DNA from: Streptomyces parvus
GTDB lineage: Bacteria; Actinomycetota; Actinomycetes; Streptomycetales; Streptomycetaceae
Length of the DNA stretch: 64,000 nucleotides
Assembly: GCF_014648875.1 (NCBI RefSeq)
Contig: NZ_BMRY01000006.1
Location: 186,001 to 250,000 of the forward strand
Direction: 5' to 3'
Shown here: positions 7,855-19,292 of the stretch, in pieces
Position numbering within the stretch: the first letter of the stretch is position 1
Layout: each line of letters starts with the position of its first letter
Notes under the pieces: model-generated
Database searches by the model: none
Told to the model about the DNA's origin: nothing
What the model saw: only the letters and a program-made list of their open reading frames with translations
Program-made: the position numbers and the translations under genes

Positions 7855-8526
7855 TTGTCCCGTCTCACGGTCATCAAGGCAGTGCTCGGACCGATTCTGC
7901 GCCTGATGTTCCGCCCCCAGGTGGAGGGCGCCGAGAACATTCCCGGGACCGGGCCGGTGATCCTCGCGGGCAACCACCTGACGTTCATCGACTCGATGGT
8001 CATGCCGGTCTGCGTCGACCGGCCGGTGTTCTACATCGGCAAGGACGAGTACGTCACGGGCAAGGGGCTCAAGGGCCGTCTCATGGCCTGGTTCTTCACC
8101 GGCTGCGGCATGATCCCGGTGGACCGGGACGGCGGCCGGGGCGGGGTCGCGGCGCTGATGACGGGCCGCCGGGTGCTGGAGGAGGGGCAGGCCTTCGCGA
8201 TCTACCCCGAGGGCACCCGCTCCCCCGACGGCCGGCTCTACCGGGGCCGTACGGGCATCGCCCGCCTGACGCTGATGACGGGCGCTCCGGTGATCCCGTT
8301 CGCGATGATCGGGACGGACAAGCTCCAGCCGGGCGGCGCGGGCCTGCCCCGGCCGGGCAAGGTCACGGTGCGCTTCGGTGAGCCGATGGAGTTCTCCCGG
8401 TACGAGGGCATGGACCGCGACCGCTATGTGCTGCGGGCGGTGACGGACTCGGTGATGGCCGAGGTGATGCGGCTGTCCGGCCAGGAGTATGTGGACATGT
8501 ACGCGACGAAGGCGAAGGCGGCCTGA
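7855..8526 (+). CDS. 1-acyl-sn-glycerol-3-phosphate acyltransferase (PlsC family)
   Basis: Transfers an acyl chain to lysophosphatidic acid at the membrane. The block-I motif NHLTFID (H-x4-D), FEGTR-like block YPEGTRSPDG, and GAPVIPFAMIGTD are all present in the 223-residue protein. A TTG start at 7855 is chosen because GGAGGA lies 5 nt upstream and the family core (VIKAVLGPILRLMFRPQVEG) begins there; the frame stays open upstream to 7696 but that part has no family resemblance. It is divergent from the GDPD gene, which suits a lipid-turnover pairing, and is separated from the MFS gene by a bidirectional terminator. Confidence 0.88.
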   Translation: MSRLTVIKAVLGPILRLMFRPQVEGAENIPGTGPVILAGNHLTFIDSMVMPVCVDRPVFYIGKDEYVTGKGLKGRLMAWFFTGCGMIPVDRDGGRGGVAALMTGRRVLEEGQAFAIYPEGTRSPDGRLYRGRTGIARLTLMTGAPVIPFAMIGTDKLQPGGAGLPRPGKVTVRFGEPMEFSRYEGMDRDRYVLRAVTDSVMAEVMRLSGQEYVDMYATKAKAA

Positions 8527-8549
8527 TTCCGTCGGCCGTACAGACACGG

Positions 8550-8599
8550 GAAGGGCCCGCACCCCACTAGGAACGGAAGCTCCGGGGTGCGGGCCCTTC
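8550..8599. terminator. Bidirectional terminator between acyltransferase and MFS genes
   Basis: A perfect 16-bp inverted repeat (GAAGGGCCCGCACCCC against GGGGTGCGGGCCCTTC) with an 18-nt loop sits between convergent stop codons. Confidence 0.85.
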
Positions 8600-8610
8600 G
8601 TCGTACACCC

Positions 8611-10155
8611 TTACGGGTGCTCGATGCCGTCCTCCAGCTTCTGGCCCCGCAGCAGGAACCAGGCGGCGACCGCAGCCGCCAGCAGGACCGCCGCGCCGAC
8701 GCCCGCGGCCGACCGCAGTCCGTCGACGAACGCCTCCTGGGCCGCCGAGACCAGCGGCCCCGCTTGGGCGGCGGGCAGCGCCGCGGCCGATTCGACCGCA
8801 CCGCCCAGCGACTCGTGGGCGGCCGACTCGATATCGGCGGGGATGCCGGCCGGGGTCGGGAAGCCCCGGTAGACGCCGGTGACGATGGAGCCGAGCAGGG
8901 CGATGCCGAGGGCGGCGCCCAGTTCGTACGCGGTCTCGGAGACGGCGGACGCGGAGCCCGCCTGCTCCTTCGGGACACTGGAGAGGATCACGTCGGCGGT
9001 GACGGTGAAGGAGAAGCCCGCGCCGACGCCGACGACCAGCAGCATGGCGCCGAGCAGCGGATAGTCGGTGTGCTGGTCGAGCAGGGTCACACTGCCCAGG
9101 GCGAGACCGACCGCGGCCAGGCCGCCCGAGACGACGGAGCGGACCGAGAAGCGGCGGGCCGCGAATCCGGCGAGCAGACCGGCGGTCACCGCGCCGATCG
9201 CAGCGGGCAGTTCGGCGAGCCCGGCCTCCAGCGGGCCGCGCCCCTGCACCAGTTGCAGGAACTGGGAGAGGAAGAAGACCAGGCCCGACAGGCCGAGGAT
9301 GGTCAGCAGGTCGGCGAGGACCGCGCCGGAGAAGCCCCGGTGGTGGAAGAGCCGCATGTCCAGCAGGGGGGCGGGCAGCCGCAGTTGCCTGCGGACGAAC
9401 CAGGTCAGCGCGGCGACGCCGACGACGGCGGCTGCCGCCGAGTCCCAGCTCACTCCGTGCGAGGCCGTCTCCTTGATGGCGTAGACGACACCGATCATGC
9501 CGACCAGGGAGAGCCCGACGCTGAGCATGTCCCAGGGGCCGGGGGCCGGGTTCTTGGACTCGGGGATCAGCTTGATGCCGACGAGGACGAGGACGGCCAT
9601 CACGGGCAGGTTGATGAGGAAGACCGAGCCCCACCAGAAGTGTTCCAGCAGGAATCCGCCGACGACCGGGCCGACGGCCGCGCCCGCCGAGGCCATGGCG
9701 CCCCAGATCCCGATGGCGAGGCTGCGCTCGCGCGGGTCGTGGAAGAGGTTGCGGATCAGCGCGAGGGTGGACGGCATCAGGGTGGCGCCCGCGACACCGA
9801 GCAGCGTCCGGGCCACGATCATCATCTCGGGCGTGGTCGCGTACGCGTTGAGCACGGAGACCGCGCCGAACGCCACGGCGCCGATCAGCAGCAGCTTCTT
9901 GCGGCCGATGCGGTCGCCGAGGCTGCCCATCGAGACGAGCAGACCGGCGATGACGAAGGAGTAGACGTCACCGATCCAGAGGAGCTGGTTCCCGGTGGGC
10001 TCCAGGTCCTCGCTGAGGAACGGGGTGGCGAGACCGAGGACGGTGGCGTCCACGGCCACCAGCAGCACGGCGAGGACGAGGACGGCGAGCGCGATCCACC
10101 GTCCTGGACGGCGTACCGCGTCCGTGGTGTCCGGGTTCTTCTCGGTGCTGATCAT
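8611..10155 (-). CDS. DHA2-family (14-TM) MFS drug exporter
   Basis: A 514-residue proton-coupled antiporter of the EmrB/QacA type. The DHA2 signature in helix 1, LAVLLVAVDATVLGLATP, is followed by the MFS motif A loop GDRIGRKKLLL and motif C-like GVAGATLMPSTLALIRNLF; about 14 membrane segments are predicted. Its start overlaps the stop of the tetR gene by 4 nt, so both are translated from one mRNA and the pump is very probably repressed by that TetR. The exported compound is unknown; the helR gene next door suggests, without proving, an antibiotic context. Confidence 0.92.
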   Translation of the reverse strand: MISTEKNPDTTDAVRRPGRWIALAVLVLAVLLVAVDATVLGLATPFLSEDLEPTGNQLLWIGDVYSFVIAGLLVSMGSLGDRIGRKKLLLIGAVAFGAVSVLNAYATTPEMMIVARTLLGVAGATLMPSTLALIRNLFHDPRERSLAIGIWGAMASAGAAVGPVVGGFLLEHFWWGSVFLINLPVMAVLVLVGIKLIPESKNPAPGPWDMLSVGLSLVGMIGVVYAIKETASHGVSWDSAAAAVVGVAALTWFVRRQLRLPAPLLDMRLFHHRGFSGAVLADLLTILGLSGLVFFLSQFLQLVQGRGPLEAGLAELPAAIGAVTAGLLAGFAARRFSVRSVVSGGLAAVGLALGSVTLLDQHTDYPLLGAMLLVVGVGAGFSFTVTADVILSSVPKEQAGSASAVSETAYELGAALGIALLGSIVTGVYRGFPTPAGIPADIESAAHESLGGAVESAAALPAAQAGPLVSAAQEAFVDGLRSAAGVGAAVLLAAAVAAWFLLRGQKLEDGIEHP

Positions 10156-10703
10156 TGCTCCACGCTCCGGCGTGCTCCGCCGAGCAGCAGCTCGACGATC
10201 ATGTACTGGAAATCCTGTGCGGCGACCCGCCCCGCCTGGATGGACCAGGCTCCGGTGCCGACGAGGCCGTAGAGGGCCTCGGTCAGCCAGGCGGGGGTGA
10301 GGTCGATACGGAACTCGCCGCGTTCCTGGCCACGGCGGAAGAAGGCGGAGACCCGGGCGTCGGCTCGGTCCCAGCCCTCGTTGACCTCGTCGCCCTCGAA
10401 GAGCTGGTTCTCGTTGACGAGGAAGGACAACAGCCCGGCGCTGGGCTCGACGGCCGCGATGAGGCGGCGCAGTCCCTCCTCCGAGGTGCCTTCGTCGAGC
10501 CGGGCGGCGTCCAGGGCCGCCTCGAACTCCTGGATACCGAGGCTCTCCAGCGCCTTCACCAGGGCGTCGCGCCCGGCGAAGTGGCGGTGGAGGGTGGCCC
10601 GGCCGATACCCGCCGCCTTGGCGACCTCGTCCATGGTGGCGGTCGATTTGCGGGTCAGCAGAGCGGCGGCGCTGCGCAGCACCTGCTCACGGTCGAGTGT
10701 CAT
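10152..10703 (-). CDS. TetR-family transcriptional repressor of the adjacent pump
   Basis: A 183-residue protein. The N-terminal helix-turn-helix (LRSAAALLTRKSTATMDEVAKAAGIGRATLHRHFAGRDALVKAL, about residues 8-52) is classic TetR; the rest is a ligand-binding helical domain with no recognisable ligand. The ATG at 10703 is preferred to an upstream one at 10730 because a -10-like TATGGT lies 7 nt before it (leaderless) and the upstream stretch is the operator. It is first in a two-gene operon with the DHA2 pump, with a 4-nt overlap. Confidence 0.9.
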   Translation of the reverse strand: MTLDREQVLRSAAALLTRKSTATMDEVAKAAGIGRATLHRHFAGRDALVKALESLGIQEFEAALDAARLDEGTSEEGLRRLIAAVEPSAGLLSFLVNENQLFEGDEVNEGWDRADARVSAFFRRGQERGEFRIDLTPAWLTEALYGLVGTGAWSIQAGRVAAQDFQYMIVELLLGGARRSVEQ

Positions 10704-10740
10704 GAGACGACCATAACTCATGTGAGACATTTTCGTCTCA
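10703..10740 (-). promoter_or_regulatory. tetR-pump promoter with TGAGAC operator repeats
   Basis: TGAGAC and GTCTCA form an inverted repeat at 10723-10740 with a 6-nt spacer, and a third TGAGAC lies at 10703-10708, 20 bp from the second. They flank the -10-like TATGGT, so a protein bound here would block the promoter. Autoregulation by the TetR is inferred from position. Confidence 0.6.
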
Positions 10741-10802
10741 TCGAAGAGCGTGCGGGCTCACCCCGGGGGCGAACCGGGCGCGGCGGGGTGGGACCGGGAA
10801 AC

Positions 10803-10842
10803 AAAAAAAGTGGCCGGAGGAAGAACCTCTCCTGGCCACTCT
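10803..10842 (-). terminator. Hairpin with T-run on the minus strand, upstream of tetR
   Basis: AGTGGCC pairs with GGCCACT around an imperfect inner stem, and on the minus strand the hairpin is followed directly by seven T residues. It has the form of an intrinsic terminator but no minus-strand gene ends just before it. It may stop transcripts arising from the RAE/helR region, or be part of a small RNA or leader. Confidence 0.5.
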
Positions 10843-10857
10843 CAACTTATAGCGCAT

Positions 10858-10882
10858 GGGGGGCCTTGCGGCAAGGCCCCCC
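10858..10882 (+). promoter_or_regulatory. Rifamycin-associated element (RAE)-like palindrome upstream of helR
   Basis: Arms GGGGGGCCTTG and CAAGGCCCCCC, 11 bp each and perfect, surround a CGG loop, 76 bp before the helR start. The inner sequence matches the RAE palindrome (GGGGCTTGCGGCAAGGCCCC type) described upstream of rifamycin-inducible resistance genes including helR in actinomycetes. A TATAGC lies just before it. The match is from memory, not from a search. Confidence 0.8.
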
Positions 10883-10958
10883 AAATGCCGCAGAATCGTC
10901 CGCCGTAGCCGGGACGGGACGCCGCCCCCGTAACCACCCGCAGATCGGAACTGACGAC

Positions 10959-13124
10959 GTGACACCCCTGACCACCAGTGCGTTCAATCTCCCCGACCGG
11001 CTCTCCCCCAAGGCCGACCCGGCGCTGATCGCCGAGGACGAGCAGCACTTCGCGGCCATCGCCCACTGCCTGGAACAGTCGATCGCCGAGCTGACCGAAC
11101 GGCTCGCGGCCGCGCGCCGCGCGCCCGGCGGGGCGAGCCGGGCGGCGATGGACCGGGACGTGGAGATCCACCGGCTGACCGCCCGGCTGCGCACCCTGCG
11201 CCGGTTCGGCCTCGACCTGTGCCTCGGGCGCATGGTCCCCGCCGACGGATCGGGCCCGCTGTACGTGGGACGGCTCGGCCTGACCGACAGCACAGGCCGC
11301 CGGCTGCTGGTCGACTGGCGCTCGCCGGCCGCCGAGCCCTTCTTCGGGGCCACGCACGGCGACCCGATGGGCCTGGTGAGCCGCCGCCGCTACCGGTGGA
11401 CCGGCGGCCGGGTCGGCGACTACTGGGACGAGGTGTTCGCTCCGGAGGGGCTCGCCGGTCATGCCGCGCTGGACGACCGGTCCGCGTTCATCGCGAGTCT
11501 CGGCTCCGCCCGGTCGGCCCGGATGCGCGATGTGCTGGGCACCATCCAGGCCGACCAGGACGCCGTCATCCGGGCGGGCTCCCGGGGCACGCTCGTCGTC
11601 GACGGCGGCCCCGGCACGGGGAAGACCGTCGTCGCCCTGCACCGCGCCGCCTATCTGCTGTACGCCGACCCGCGCCTGGGCCACCGTCGTGGCGGCGTGC
11701 TGTTCGTCGGGCCCAACGAGCCCTATCTCGGGTACGTCTCCGATGTCCTGCCGAGCCTCGGCGAGGAGGGGGTGCAGACGTGCACCCTGCGGGACCTGGT
11801 CGCCGAGGGTGCGGCGGCGGGGCCCGAGACCGATCCGGAAGTGGCCCGGCTGAAGGCGTCGGCGGAGCTGGTGGCGGCGGTCGAGCCGGCCGTCCGGTTC
11901 TACGAGGAGCCGCCCTCCGAGGGCGTACGGGTGGAGACGCACTGGTCGGACATCTGGCTGAGCGCCGCCGACTGGGCCTCGGCGTTCGGGGCGCCGGATC
12001 CGGGCACGCCGCACAACGAGGCGCGTGACGAGGTCTGGGAGGAGCTGCTCACGATTCTGGTGGACAAGCACGACGGCGATGCTCCGGAGGAGCAGTTGCG
12101 GGCCTCGCTGCGGCGGAACCGGGAGCTGTTCGCCCTCTTCGACCGCGCCTGGCCGCTGATCGAAGCGGCCGACCTGGTCGCCGACCTCTGGTCCGTACCC
12201 GCGTATCTGCGCAGGTGCGCCCCCTGGCTGACCGCTGAGGAGGTCCGGCGGCTGCGGCGGGCGGGCGCTCAGGCCTGGACGGAGTCCGACCTGCCGATCC
12301 TGGACGCGGCGCGGCTGCGGCTCGGCGACCCGGAGGCGTCCCGGCGCCGGCGCCGCCACGAGGCGGCGGCCGCCGCCGAGCGGGAGCAGATGGACCGGGT
12401 CGTCGAGAGCCTGCTCGCCGACGAGACGCTGGCCGACGCGGACGCGGACGGTGAGGGGGCGCTGGTGATGCTGCGCGGGGAGGACCTGCGGGAGTCCCTG
12501 GCCACCGCCGACCGGCCGAGCGGGGTCGAGCCGGATGTGCTGGCCGGACCGTTCGCGCACATCGTCGTGGACGAGGCCCAGGAACTGACCGACGCCCAGT
12601 GGCAGATGCTGATCCGGCGCTGCCCGTCCCGCAGCTTCACCGTCGTCGGGGACCGGGCGCAGGCCCGGAACGGGTTCCCCGAGACCTGGCGGGAGCGGCT
12701 TGAACGGGTCGGTCTCGACCGGATCACCCTCGCCTCGCTGACCGTCAACTACCGCACGCCGGAGGAGATCATGGCGGAGGCGGCGCCGGTGATCCGGGCC
12801 GCGCTCCCCGACGCCAACGTGCCGGTCTCCGTCCGCAGCAGCGGCATCCCGGTCGCCCACGGCCGCGCCGAGGACCTGGACACGGTCCTCGCCGACCGGA
12901 TCGCCGCCCACGAGGACGGGACCGCCTGTGTCATCGGCGCCCCGGACTTCCGGGCGACGGCCCGGGTTCGGTCGCTGACGCCGGAGCTGTCGAAGGGCCT
13001 GGAGTTCGACCTGGTCGTGCTCGTCGACCCGGAGGCGTTCGGCGAGGGCGTCCGGGGGGCGGTGGACCGGTATGTGGCGATGACCCGGGCGACCCGGGAA
13101 CTCGTGGTCCTCACGGGTTCCTGA
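10959..13124 (+). CDS. helR: HelR, helicase-like RNA polymerase-rescue/rifamycin-protection protein
   Basis: A 721-residue UvrD/HelD-like motor ATPase that in characterised Streptomyces relatives binds RNA polymerase, displaces rifamycin and recycles stalled enzyme. It opens with an anti-parallel coiled-coil arm (about residues 22-85, the part that enters the polymerase channel), then LYVGRLGLTDSTG...LLVDWRSPAAEPFF typical of HelD/HelR, Walker A GGPGTGKT at 216-223, Walker B IVVDEAQEL near 537, and a C-terminal superfamily 1 motif NYRTPEEI. The GTG start has GGAA about 10 nt upstream. The RAE-like palindrome upstream strongly supports HelR rather than plain HelD or UvrD. Confidence 0.88.
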   Translation: MTPLTTSAFNLPDRLSPKADPALIAEDEQHFAAIAHCLEQSIAELTERLAAARRAPGGASRAAMDRDVEIHRLTARLRTLRRFGLDLCLGRMVPADGSGPLYVGRLGLTDSTGRRLLVDWRSPAAEPFFGATHGDPMGLVSRRRYRWTGGRVGDYWDEVFAPEGLAGHAALDDRSAFIASLGSARSARMRDVLGTIQADQDAVIRAGSRGTLVVDGGPGTGKTVVALHRAAYLLYADPRLGHRRGGVLFVGPNEPYLGYVSDVLPSLGEEGVQTCTLRDLVAEGAAAGPETDPEVARLKASAELVAAVEPAVRFYEEPPSEGVRVETHWSDIWLSAADWASAFGAPDPGTPHNEARDEVWEELLTILVDKHDGDAPEEQLRASLRRNRELFALFDRAWPLIEAADLVADLWSVPAYLRRCAPWLTAEEVRRLRRAGAQAWTESDLPILDAARLRLGDPEASRRRRRHEAAAAAEREQMDRVVESLLADETLADADADGEGALVMLRGEDLRESLATADRPSGVEPDVLAGPFAHIVVDEAQELTDAQWQMLIRRCPSRSFTVVGDRAQARNGFPETWRERLERVGLDRITLASLTVNYRTPEEIMAEAAPVIRAALPDANVPVSVRSSGIPVAHGRAEDLDTVLADRIAAHEDGTACVIGAPDFRATARVRSLTPELSKGLEFDLVVLVDPEAFGEGVRGAVDRYVAMTRATRELVVLTGS

Positions 13125-13181
13125 GGCCGCCGGGCCGGGTCGCCGGCACGGCGCGCGGCGGGCCGCCCGGCCGGACCGGGG

Positions 13182-14153
13182 TCAGTGCCAGGGCAGCCCG
13201 GCGCGGTGCCGCCAGTACGCCTCCGGCTCCTCGACCAGGGCGTCGAGGCTCGCCCGCTGCTCGTCGTCCAGGTCGACGACGGCGGCGTGCAGATTGCCCG
13301 AGAGCTGGGCAGCCGTGGCGGCTCCGGAGAGCACGACACCCGCCCACGGCTGGTGCAGGACGAGCGCCAGGGCCACCGCGTCGCCGCCCACGCCCGCGCC
13401 GGCGGCGATCTCCTGGAACACGGCGGGGGCCTCGTCCCCGGCGAGCCGCCCGTTCGCCATGCCCTCCTTGACGATCACGGTGAGCCCGGCGTCGTGGGCC
13501 TCGACGAGCGCGGGGGCGGCCGAGGTCTCCAGGGCGTTGTAGGTGGCCTGGACCGTACGGAAGAGGGGTTCGCCGTCGACCGTGACGGCGAGGGCGGCCC
13601 GGATCGCGTCGGCCTGGGCCGGCCCGCTGGTGGAGAGGCCGACGGTGACGCCGTCGGCGGCCAGGGCGGCGAGGCGGTCGAGCAGCTCCTTGTCGGAGAG
13701 CGCCGGGCTGTCCGGGGTGACCGAGTGGACCTGGTAGAGGCTGAGCCGGTCGCCGAGGAGGTCGCGGGTCTCGGCGTACTGGCGCTCGAAGGTGGCGAGG
13801 CTGTGGTCCTTGACCTCGTGGTGCTCGGCCTCGACGCTCCAGTCGGCGGTGTAGGTGTAGCCCCATTTGCTGCCGACGACGAGGTCGGTGAACGAGGGCC
13901 GGGCGTCCAGCCACTCGGCGAGGAACTCCTCGGCACGGCCGTAGGAGCGGGCGGTGTCGACGTACCGCACACCCTGCGCGTAGGCGGCGTCCAGGAGTTC
14001 ATGGGTGCGGGCGCGCAGGGACTCGGGGTCCCGGTCTGCGGGCAGGTCCCGGTCCCGGTGGAGGTTGATGTAGCCGGGCCTCCCGACGGCGGCCAGGCCG
14101 AGTCCGATGTGGGCGGTCGGGGTCGTCGCGGCGGCCAGGGCGGCGAAGGGCAT
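13182..14153 (-). CDS. Aldo/keto reductase family oxidoreductase
   Basis: NAD(P)H-dependent carbonyl reductase of the AKR barrel fold, 323 residues. Catalytic-region segments are visible: GVRYVDTARSYGRAEEFLAEWL (Asp and Tyr of the tetrad), VVGSKWGY (Lys region) and LYQVHSVT (His), then VGLSTSGPAQADAIRAAL. The ATG at 14153 has GAGGAG 6 nt upstream. It stands alone, convergent with helR and 100 bp after argH, and no substrate can be suggested. Confidence 0.88.
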   Translation of the reverse strand: MPFAALAAATTPTAHIGLGLAAVGRPGYINLHRDRDLPADRDPESLRARTHELLDAAYAQGVRYVDTARSYGRAEEFLAEWLDARPSFTDLVVGSKWGYTYTADWSVEAEHHEVKDHSLATFERQYAETRDLLGDRLSLYQVHSVTPDSPALSDKELLDRLAALAADGVTVGLSTSGPAQADAIRAALAVTVDGEPLFRTVQATYNALETSAAPALVEAHDAGLTVIVKEGMANGRLAGDEAPAVFQEIAAGAGVGGDAVALALVLHQPWAGVVLSGAATAAQLSGNLHAAVVDLDDEQRASLDALVEEPEAYWRHRAGLPWH

Positions 14154-14254
14154 CGCGGGCTCCTCGGGGTCGGTTTCGGTTACTCCTACCCCGGTGAACG
14201 TAGCTCGCGACACCCTTCGTGGACCTCTTACGACACCGCCACCACCTGCTGGCC

Positions 14255-17001
<2,747 letters not shown>

Positions 17002-17029
17002 GGGTTTCTCCTTACGGTGCAATCACTGA

Positions 17030-17066
17030 TGGGTATAACTATGCAGTCCTCCGTATTGTTTGTCAA
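17030..17066 (-). promoter_or_regulatory. argG promoter with candidate ARG box
   Basis: On the minus strand a consensus -35 TTGACA (17061-17066) is followed after 17 bp by a -10 CATAGT (17038-17043). The TGCATAGTTATAC stretch over the -10 resembles Streptomyces ARG half-boxes (TGCATA), so ArgR could repress here. The call rests on motif shape alone. Confidence 0.65.
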
Positions 17067-17167
17067 AGCGGCAGGTCAGAGCGGTCCGTGCGGTCGTTCC
17101 GACGGAAAATGCCGACGCTCCTTGGCCGGAACGCCTCTATCCTCGGCAGCCGACGAAGGGGGCGGCC

Positions 17168-18475
17168 GTGGACGGCTGGGACGGGGAGACCATGCGCGCC
17201 GTGGTACGGGTGTGCGAGGGCGCGACGCCGGAGGAGGCGTTCGGCATCGCGTCGGCCGACGCGTGGCTCGCCTTCGACGCCGGTGTGCGGAATACGGACG
17301 ACCGCCCCTGGCTGTCCATCCGCCCGCCCGGGGAGCCGGAACGGCCGGCCCCGACGCTGCTGGACCGGTTGCGCGGACATAAAGGTCCCAGGGCCGCTCC
17401 CCCGGCCTCGCCGCCGCCACCGCCTCCCGCCGTCGCCCTGTGCCACCCGGACGGGCGGGTCCGGGAGGCGGCGCTGGACGCGGTCCGCACCGCCCCTGAG
17501 CTGCGCCCGCTGCTGGTGGTGCGGTGCGCGGACTGGGTCGCGCCGGTCCGCGAGAGGGCCCGGGCGCTGCTCGCCGAGCTGCCCGGCGACGCCCTGTTCC
17601 CGCTGGCCGGGCTGATCCTGCGGCTGGCACGACGGGACCGGGGCGGCTTCGCCCGCGCCCTGCTGGAGGGCGCGCTGCGCGAGGGCCCGGCGGCCGAGGT
17701 GCTGGCGCTGACGGCCGACCCGGACCGGGCGACGTACAGAATCGCGTACCGGATCGCGGTGGAACGCGGGCTGCTGACGCCCATCGAGCTGGCCGCCACG
17801 GCGGCGGCCTGCGGTGACGTCACGCTCCAGGACCTCTGCGCGGAAGCCGCCGTCGCGGCCGTGAAGCCGGAGGAGGCCGTGCGGCCGGGCGCGTCTCCGG
17901 GACCGGACGGGGCCGCCGTGCTGGACCGGCTGCTGGGGGCTCGCTCGCCCCGGGTGCGTTCGGCCGGGGTGACCGCGTTGCGGCGGGCCGGGCGGCACGG
18001 TGACGCGGAGCCGTTCCTCGCCGACCGGTCGGCCGTCGTACGGGCCTGCGCGCGCTACGTGCTGCGGCAGGGCGGCGTCGACCCGCTGCCCCTCTACCGG
18101 GAGTTGTGCGCCGACCCCGCCGCGCACCCGGGTGGAGCCGCGGGTCTCGGCGAGTGCGGCGACCGCGTGACGGACGCCGAGGCGCTGTGGACCCTGGTCG
18201 AGCACCCGGTGCCCGCCGTGCGCCTGCACGCGATCAGCGGGCTGCGCGCCCTGGACGTGGTGGTGCGGGAGCGGCTGACGCCGTCGCTGGACGACCCGAG
18301 CCCGGCCGTGGTGCGGGCGGCGACCCGGGCCCTGCTGCCGGAGGCCGCCGGGATTCCGGAGCACCTGCTGCGCGAGCGGAGTGCGCCGGAGAGGCCGCGC
18401 GCGGTGCGGGTGGCGGCGGACCGGCTGCTGCGGGCGGCGGGGCGGCAGCGGCGTCCGGAGCCCGGGTACTGGTGA
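17168..18475 (+). CDS. HEAT-repeat protein, unknown function
   Basis: A 435-residue protein built largely of alpha-helical repeats: units such as VREAALDAVRTAPELRPLLVVR, VRSAGVTALRRAGRHGDAEPFL and VRLHAISGLRALDVVVRERL recur through residues 95-410, each with the HEAT/PBS-lyase pattern. A short Pro-rich linker (about residues 74-86) separates a small N-terminal region. GTG at 17168 is preferred (GAAGGGGG upstream); the frame extends 36 codons further into the argG promoter. It probably acts as a protein-interaction scaffold. It lies between argG and the transpeptidase, without any visible link to arginine. Confidence 0.75.
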   Translation: MDGWDGETMRAVVRVCEGATPEEAFGIASADAWLAFDAGVRNTDDRPWLSIRPPGEPERPAPTLLDRLRGHKGPRAAPPASPPPPPPAVALCHPDGRVREAALDAVRTAPELRPLLVVRCADWVAPVRERARALLAELPGDALFPLAGLILRLARRDRGGFARALLEGALREGPAAEVLALTADPDRATYRIAYRIAVERGLLTPIELAATAAACGDVTLQDLCAEAAVAAVKPEEAVRPGASPGPDGAAVLDRLLGARSPRVRSAGVTALRRAGRHGDAEPFLADRSAVVRACARYVLRQGGVDPLPLYRELCADPAAHPGGAAGLGECGDRVTDAEALWTLVEHPVPAVRLHAISGLRALDVVVRERLTPSLDDPSPAVVRAATRALLPEAAGIPEHLLRERSAPERPRAVRVAADRLLRAAGRQRRPEPGYW

Positions 18476-18571
18476 TGTCCCGGCCGGTGATGCCCCGGCC
18501 GGTGTGCGCCGCTGGGCCGTACGGAGCAGGTGCGGTGGGGGGTCGCCCCCGGTCGCCGTACGGTCCGGAGC

Positions 18572-19282
18572 ATGCGCAGATCACTGGTGACCGCCGCCGT
18601 TCTCCTCGCCCTGGCCGGGTCCCTCGGGGCCGCTCCCGCCGACGCCTCCGACGTGCCGCCCCTGCCGGACCGGCTGGCGGACACCGGTGGCGGCACTCAG
18701 CTGATCACCGCCGAGGCCCCCGCCACCGGCTCGACCACCGGCACGGTGACCTGGTGGGAGCGGCGCGGGGGCCGATGGGCGGAGGCGGGGTCCGCGCCCG
18801 CGCGGTTCGGGGCGAACGGGCTGGCCGAGGGGGCGACCCGGGAACAGGGCACCAGCACCACGCCGACCGGGCTGTTCGACCTGCCGTACGCCTTCGGTAT
18901 CGAGGGCGCCCCGGCGGGGACGACGTATCCGTACCGGAAGGTGAACGAGGACTCCTGGTGGTGCCAGGACAACGACTCGGTCGCGTACAACCGCTGGGTG
19001 GAACCGCGGCCCGCCCACTGCCGCGCGGCGGAGGCCGAGCACCTGGTCTCCTACGGCACGCAGTACGCGCGGGCGCTGGTGATCGGCTTCAACTACGAGC
19101 AGCCGGTGCGCAACCGGGGCGCGGGGATCTTCCTGCATGTGAACGGGCGCGGGGCGACGGCGGGTTGTGTGTCCGTGCCCGCCGACGCCATGGCGGAGAT
19201 CCTGGCGTGGGCGGACCCGGAGCGCGAACCGCACATCGCGGTCGGGACCACTTCGGGCCCGACCGCGATCACGCGCTACTGA
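18572..19282 (+). CDS. Secreted L,D-transpeptidase (YkuD-like)
   Basis: A 236-residue exported protein with signal peptide RRSLVTAAVLLALAGSLGAAPADA. The catalytic motif is HVNGRGATAGCVSVP with His189 and nucleophile Cys199, matching the YkuD pattern for 3-3 peptidoglycan cross-link formation. TPTGLFDLPYAFG and VIGFNYEQP are further typical segments. ATG at 18572 is chosen as the signal peptide start; an upstream ATG (18530) adds an unlikely 14 residues. It is convergent with argR, only 10 bp apart, with no hairpin between. Confidence 0.85.
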   Translation: MRRSLVTAAVLLALAGSLGAAPADASDVPPLPDRLADTGGGTQLITAEAPATGSTTGTVTWWERRGGRWAEAGSAPARFGANGLAEGATREQGTSTTPTGLFDLPYAFGIEGAPAGTTYPYRKVNEDSWWCQDNDSVAYNRWVEPRPAHCRAAEAEHLVSYGTQYARALVIGFNYEQPVRNRGAGIFLHVNGRGATAGCVSVPADAMAEILAWADPEREPHIAVGTTSGPTAITRY

Positions 19283-19292
19283 ACGCGGCGGC

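Noticed and set aside
10842-12911. 689-codon minus-strand ORF opposite helR
   Set aside because: Arg/Gly/Val-rich with no motif and exactly antisense to a highly recognisable ATPase.
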